This document shows, in pieces, positions 60,552-64,000 of a stretch of DNA of 64,000 bases. This DNA is from Paragonimus westermani (Eukaryota > Platyhelminthes > Trematoda > Plagiorchiida > Troglotrematidae). The notes under the pieces were generated by a model. It did not search any database and was not told the DNA's origin. It worked only from the letters and a program-made list of their open reading frames with translations. The number at the start of each line of letters is the position of its first letter. Positions within the stretch are counted from its first letter, which is position 1. Location: the NCBI GenBank assembly GCA_008508345.1, contig QNGE01000770.1:133688-197687 (forward strand), read 5' to 3'. Made by a program: the position numbers and the translations under genes.

Positions 60552-63500
60552 CACAACACATCTGTCATTAGCACATGTTTGAAAGAATACGTATAATTTA
60601 TGCGTTGTACCAACATGGCGATTTTTAAAAAAAAACATGTATCTCAGTGTAAGGCTGCTTGACGCGCTGCCTAATCGGGGTTGCGATTGATCCGACTTTC
60701 TTATAAGGTGTGTGAACATTGAAACACTGGTGAAACCCTTACGATTGACTGATAGTTACACTCATTAGAAACGTCAGCTGTTCTGTTACTCGACCTTACG
60801 TATGGACATTATGAATTCGTTCACTGATATTAAAAAATATTGCAAGCATGGATGTGATTTGGTGAATTAGACGTTTGTTTTTACCAGATTAGTTCCATTA
60901 GCATTTCTAAGTGGCAGTTTATTCGTGTCCTAAGCTGTTAACCAAACCCGCAACTCACACAACTGAACCAAAACATTTATTCTGAAAGCTGTCCTGCGCA
61001 ACCAAATGGATGAAGCAGACGACTACGCTCACGCGCATCAACAAAATCAATCAAACATGCGCGCTGTCTAACAACTGTCAATGATCAACCAACCGATCGT
61101 CAATGCAATCTGACTGCAAAAACCATCGAAGTCTCACGATTAAGCTGCCACTAGACACTTTCCCTCCACTGTCTTAACATGGACTCATATTTATCAAGTG
61201 AATTGTCCCATAGTTTTTTGTCATTAGTGTGTCATTTACCGATAAGTGTTTTGGCAGGTATAAGACTTCTGGAGAGACCCGACTGTGAAAATTCTGGACT
61301 CCGGATAGATCAAAACCAGCATCGAAATTGTACCACTGATAAGTAGTTGGACAGATCTGAGATGTCAAAATATAAGTACATTTTATAAACACGTACACAC
61401 ACTATCAACCTTCACGCTATTACTGATACCGATGGTGATATCATTTGACAAGCCTGAAAATACGCATACAAACGACGTCATGTCGCACTTTAAATGTCTG
61501 CATTTTACCACTAGATTGATAGTTCATCTTGTATTTCACTCAAGGAGGCCAGAAACATGCGAGTGTGACCCCCACGATATGCATCAAGATGCGCACTGTA
61601 ATTACAACAGACCTTTGAGGGGAGGAGGAGAGTGCAATAACATTACTGCTGTCTGTTGGTGAATTGTAACTTGTTCAGTGGTACTGGCCACAAAGGGTCG
61701 AAGTGGTGATTGTGGCGTTTCGCGGTACACGTCTGAAAATCGCTTCTTTCACCTTTGTTTACACTCATCATCTAGAGGTGGTTAGAATGGGAACCAACCC
61801 AAAAACCTTTCAGTTGCCAGCTACGTTCTGATAATGAGGAGGTGTTCATGGCGGGCTGTGTAACCAAACTTAACTTGCGCCGACTCGTGGCTCGTGCTTA
61901 GTAAGCCACAGTGTTCAATGTTCTCATCTGCACACTAATCACAATTATTGACGTTGCCTTTCTACGCTGTTGGTTGTTGGTTAACAATGGACGTAAGTTT
62001 ACTGTTACTAATGGACGAAATCGATTTCATTAATGAATCTTGGGTACTTTGTAGGATATTTAGAGCTGTTGAATCTCTAGTTCAGTAACGAACATAAATT
62101 ACCGGCTGAATACTGATTCTTATGATGAAACATCTGTTATTGTGTACCTCATATGTCATATGAACCGCCCGGTATAAATTCTGGGGACAAATATTAATAC
62201 GTCACTTGAGCATGTCAAAAACTATTTCGGAATGACCATAAATCCACAACCATCTAAAATCAATGCGCTGACTGTAAAACTCTGCCTAATCAAAAACGCT
62301 ATACCGACGAGATCACACGATTAGCAGCCGCGTACACCATTCATTACAACTAAAGCCCGAGCGTTGCCAAACATTGAGGTTGAAATCTGGGGTGCTCAGC
62401 TGAGGCGCGTTGACTCGGCATTCGCCTGATCATTTACGGTGGGTAAACCTTTGCGGAAAACCACGCAGGATTTCTTTTTGCAAAATTTGCAACTGCTCCG
62501 TTATCTCAACGAATATTCGAAAAACGGTGTATCCAATAGATATGGACCTTGGCTAATAATGACACCCCGGATCTTCTGAAAAATACGATGACCGCTTAAG
62601 AATGAAACTAAAAGAAAGTGGAATAAGTATGGCGAAATTGGTTTATCCAACGCGCTTCATAGGTTGTTAGGTTAGAATTTTCCCCCGAAAAGTAGTTGAG
62701 AAAAATATTTGACTAATTTTCTATTCGTTTTAGTCATACTACTCTTAACAATCAAGTAGCGGACTAAATAAATCAGCACATAATCGATTGGATTATACGT
62801 ATAAACATTGTATAATTCAATTGCAGTGGCGTGTGTTCTTCCGTAATAAACGTGCTAGTAATTCTTGGCTGTTTAACTTATCTAGGGAAACGCGGTTGGT
62901 AGTAGTTTAATTTGCCAATCCAAACGGAAGTTTCCACGTCAGGATATTAAAGTTGAATCATTTCTTTGTAAGTCGTCCAGACAGCATTGAATCCGATTAC
63001 TTGGTGTAAATCCATAAATGCGAATCTTTATTCACCGCCGACTGTTCACCACACGTTGATATCAATATGTATGCGAAGCGAAAACTCTACCGTACATAAC
63101 ATGTATATAAAGGGGGTGCAGTGGCTCAACCACTCACAGAATTACGTCCCTTCACAGACGGAACCGCTTATGAGTGAGTACGACATCTGTCAGAAGCTAT
63201 GATAAATGAGGTCCTAGACCCAATTCAATCTGTGACCAAATAACCCAGCGTCAGGTGTTGACTAGATTTCGGCCTCCGGCTTCTAACTTATCAGCGAGGA
63301 CAATGTGTTGTTAGCCCGGAATGCGACTAACCTAAATATGGCGTGGTATTCGGAAGTATGATTTCTTAACACCAGCCACGATGGTTGTGTGCTGGAGTTG
63401 GCGGACATTGGCGAATCGCCATACGAACTGTCCGGTCTACAACTCGGGTAGCAAACAAATGTTTGGGCTTATTTTATCCAATATTTATCGGACCTCAGGC

Positions 63501-63599
63501 ATCATTACCATCTGGGCCGGAAACTGCAACCATCGAGGCAGTAATTCGCTAAACTTCTAAACCGTCGCCTGACGTTTCTGCCAACATCTCTGTCAACAG
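60552..63599. other. No supported gene
   Basis: Only chance-length frames occur. A TATATAAAGG string at about 63104-63113 is a possible TATA box without a clear gene. The block 63250-63520 is GC-richer and CpG-rich and reads like old repeat, family unknown. Confidence 0.45.
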
Positions 63600-63718
63600 T
63601 ACGCTGTGAAAAGTTTCAAAACTATCAAGGTGGACGTCGAAACGATTGTTGGAAAACAACCCCGCCTATCACTGAGCTTGGACTCTCATGCTACTGTCTA
63701 CCTCTATTTAAAAAACAT
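63600..63718 (+). CDS. Candidate internal exon with strong splice sites
   Basis: Acceptor TTTCTGCCAACATCTCTGTCAACAG is among the best in the window and the donor ACAT|GTGAGT is consensus. One frame reads YAVKSFKTIKVDVETIVGKQ, then SLSLDSHATVYLYLKN, and leaves two bases. A second frame is also open, so the protein is uncertain. The gene would continue beyond the window. Confidence 0.3.
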
Positions 63719-64000
63719 GTGAGTGCCCAAATTCCGTTGTTTTGACTTTCCGAGGCCAGCAACTAAAACGCCTTTCGAGTTGCAATGGGGTAAACTGTCT
63801 AGAGTCCTGCTGACAATACCACAGCTTGCTTCCATGTGTTTAGCTGGAATAAATTCAACGATATGGGTTAAGTTCATGCTTTAAGATTTAATGTGTCTCT
63901 CACAAAAGATATTATCAGCTCGATTAGAGGAGAAGCAGAAATGAAAGGTTCCGACTGCGGGCAGTTTAGTATGCAATAGAGTAGTCGTATGCTTGTTTCA

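Noticed and set aside
63090..63200. tRNA-like GGTGCAGTGGCTCAACC next to TATATAAAGG
   Set aside because: There is no B box at the right distance and no cloverleaf. A TATA-like string alone is common in AT-rich DNA.
1..64000. CRISPR arrays, operons, Shine-Dalgarno sites, plasmid or phage features
   Set aside because: No regularly spaced repeats, no clustered intact genes and no bacterial signals were seen. The sequence is clearly eukaryotic.
1..64000. Most open frames of 60-115 codons
   Set aside because: In AT-rich DNA of this length, a hundred or more such frames are expected by chance. Those without splice context, phase agreement or a domain were left out.

Overview
This is eukaryotic, AT-rich DNA. 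It holds no bacterial-style operons, no long intact genes, and no rRNA or CRISPR array. The recognisable material is decayed retroelements of kinds typical of flatworm genomes: a Ty3/gypsy LTR element, a Penelope-like GIY-YIG endonuclease, an RTE-like non-LTR reverse transcriptase and tRNA-derived SINE-like pieces. With the short candidate exons on GT/AG sites, this suggests a metazoan, most likely a parasitic flatworm (trematode). The organism call is an inference from element style, not from a species-specific marker.

Layout. 1-35 is a CTA microsatellite. About 2.4-2.7 kb (-) is a Penelope-like endonuclease remnant. 9.68-11.64 kb is a broken Ty3/gypsy element (LTR, primer site, gag, protease, start of RT) closed by a truncated LTR in inverted orientation. 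29.03-31.19 kb is a large inverted repeat with 486-bp arms. The arms start with TGTAG and end in the same LTR/primer-site motif as the gypsy element, so they are probably two LTRs facing apart. 35.33-37.85 kb is a second large inverted repeat with about 504-bp arms of unknown nature. 43.65-44.9 kb (-) is an RTE-like reverse transcriptase pseudogene. tRNA-like SINE pieces lie near 33.2 and 50.4 kb.

Between these I list candidate exons or small gene models wherever an open frame, plausible splice sites and matching intron phase coincide. The best are a five-exon model at 13.17-14.27 kb (-), a model with 23-, 48- and 24-nt exons at 17.07-18.28 kb (+), a three- or four-exon model at 49.7-51.9 kb (+), and two-exon models at 23.5-24.0 kb (-), 31.9-32.6 kb (+) and 58.1-58.5 kb (+). 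None has a firm database-recognisable function. In AT-rich DNA this long, more than a hundred 60-codon ORFs arise by chance, and stop codons often sit inside GTAAG or GTGAG. Flatworm genes also usually have far larger introns. These models are therefore hypotheses, and their confidence values are low on purpose.

The most unusual signal is structural. Three inverted pairs of retroelement or unknown sequence occur in 64 kb, each separated by a 1.2-1.5 kb unique spacer, and two of them have nearly identical arms.
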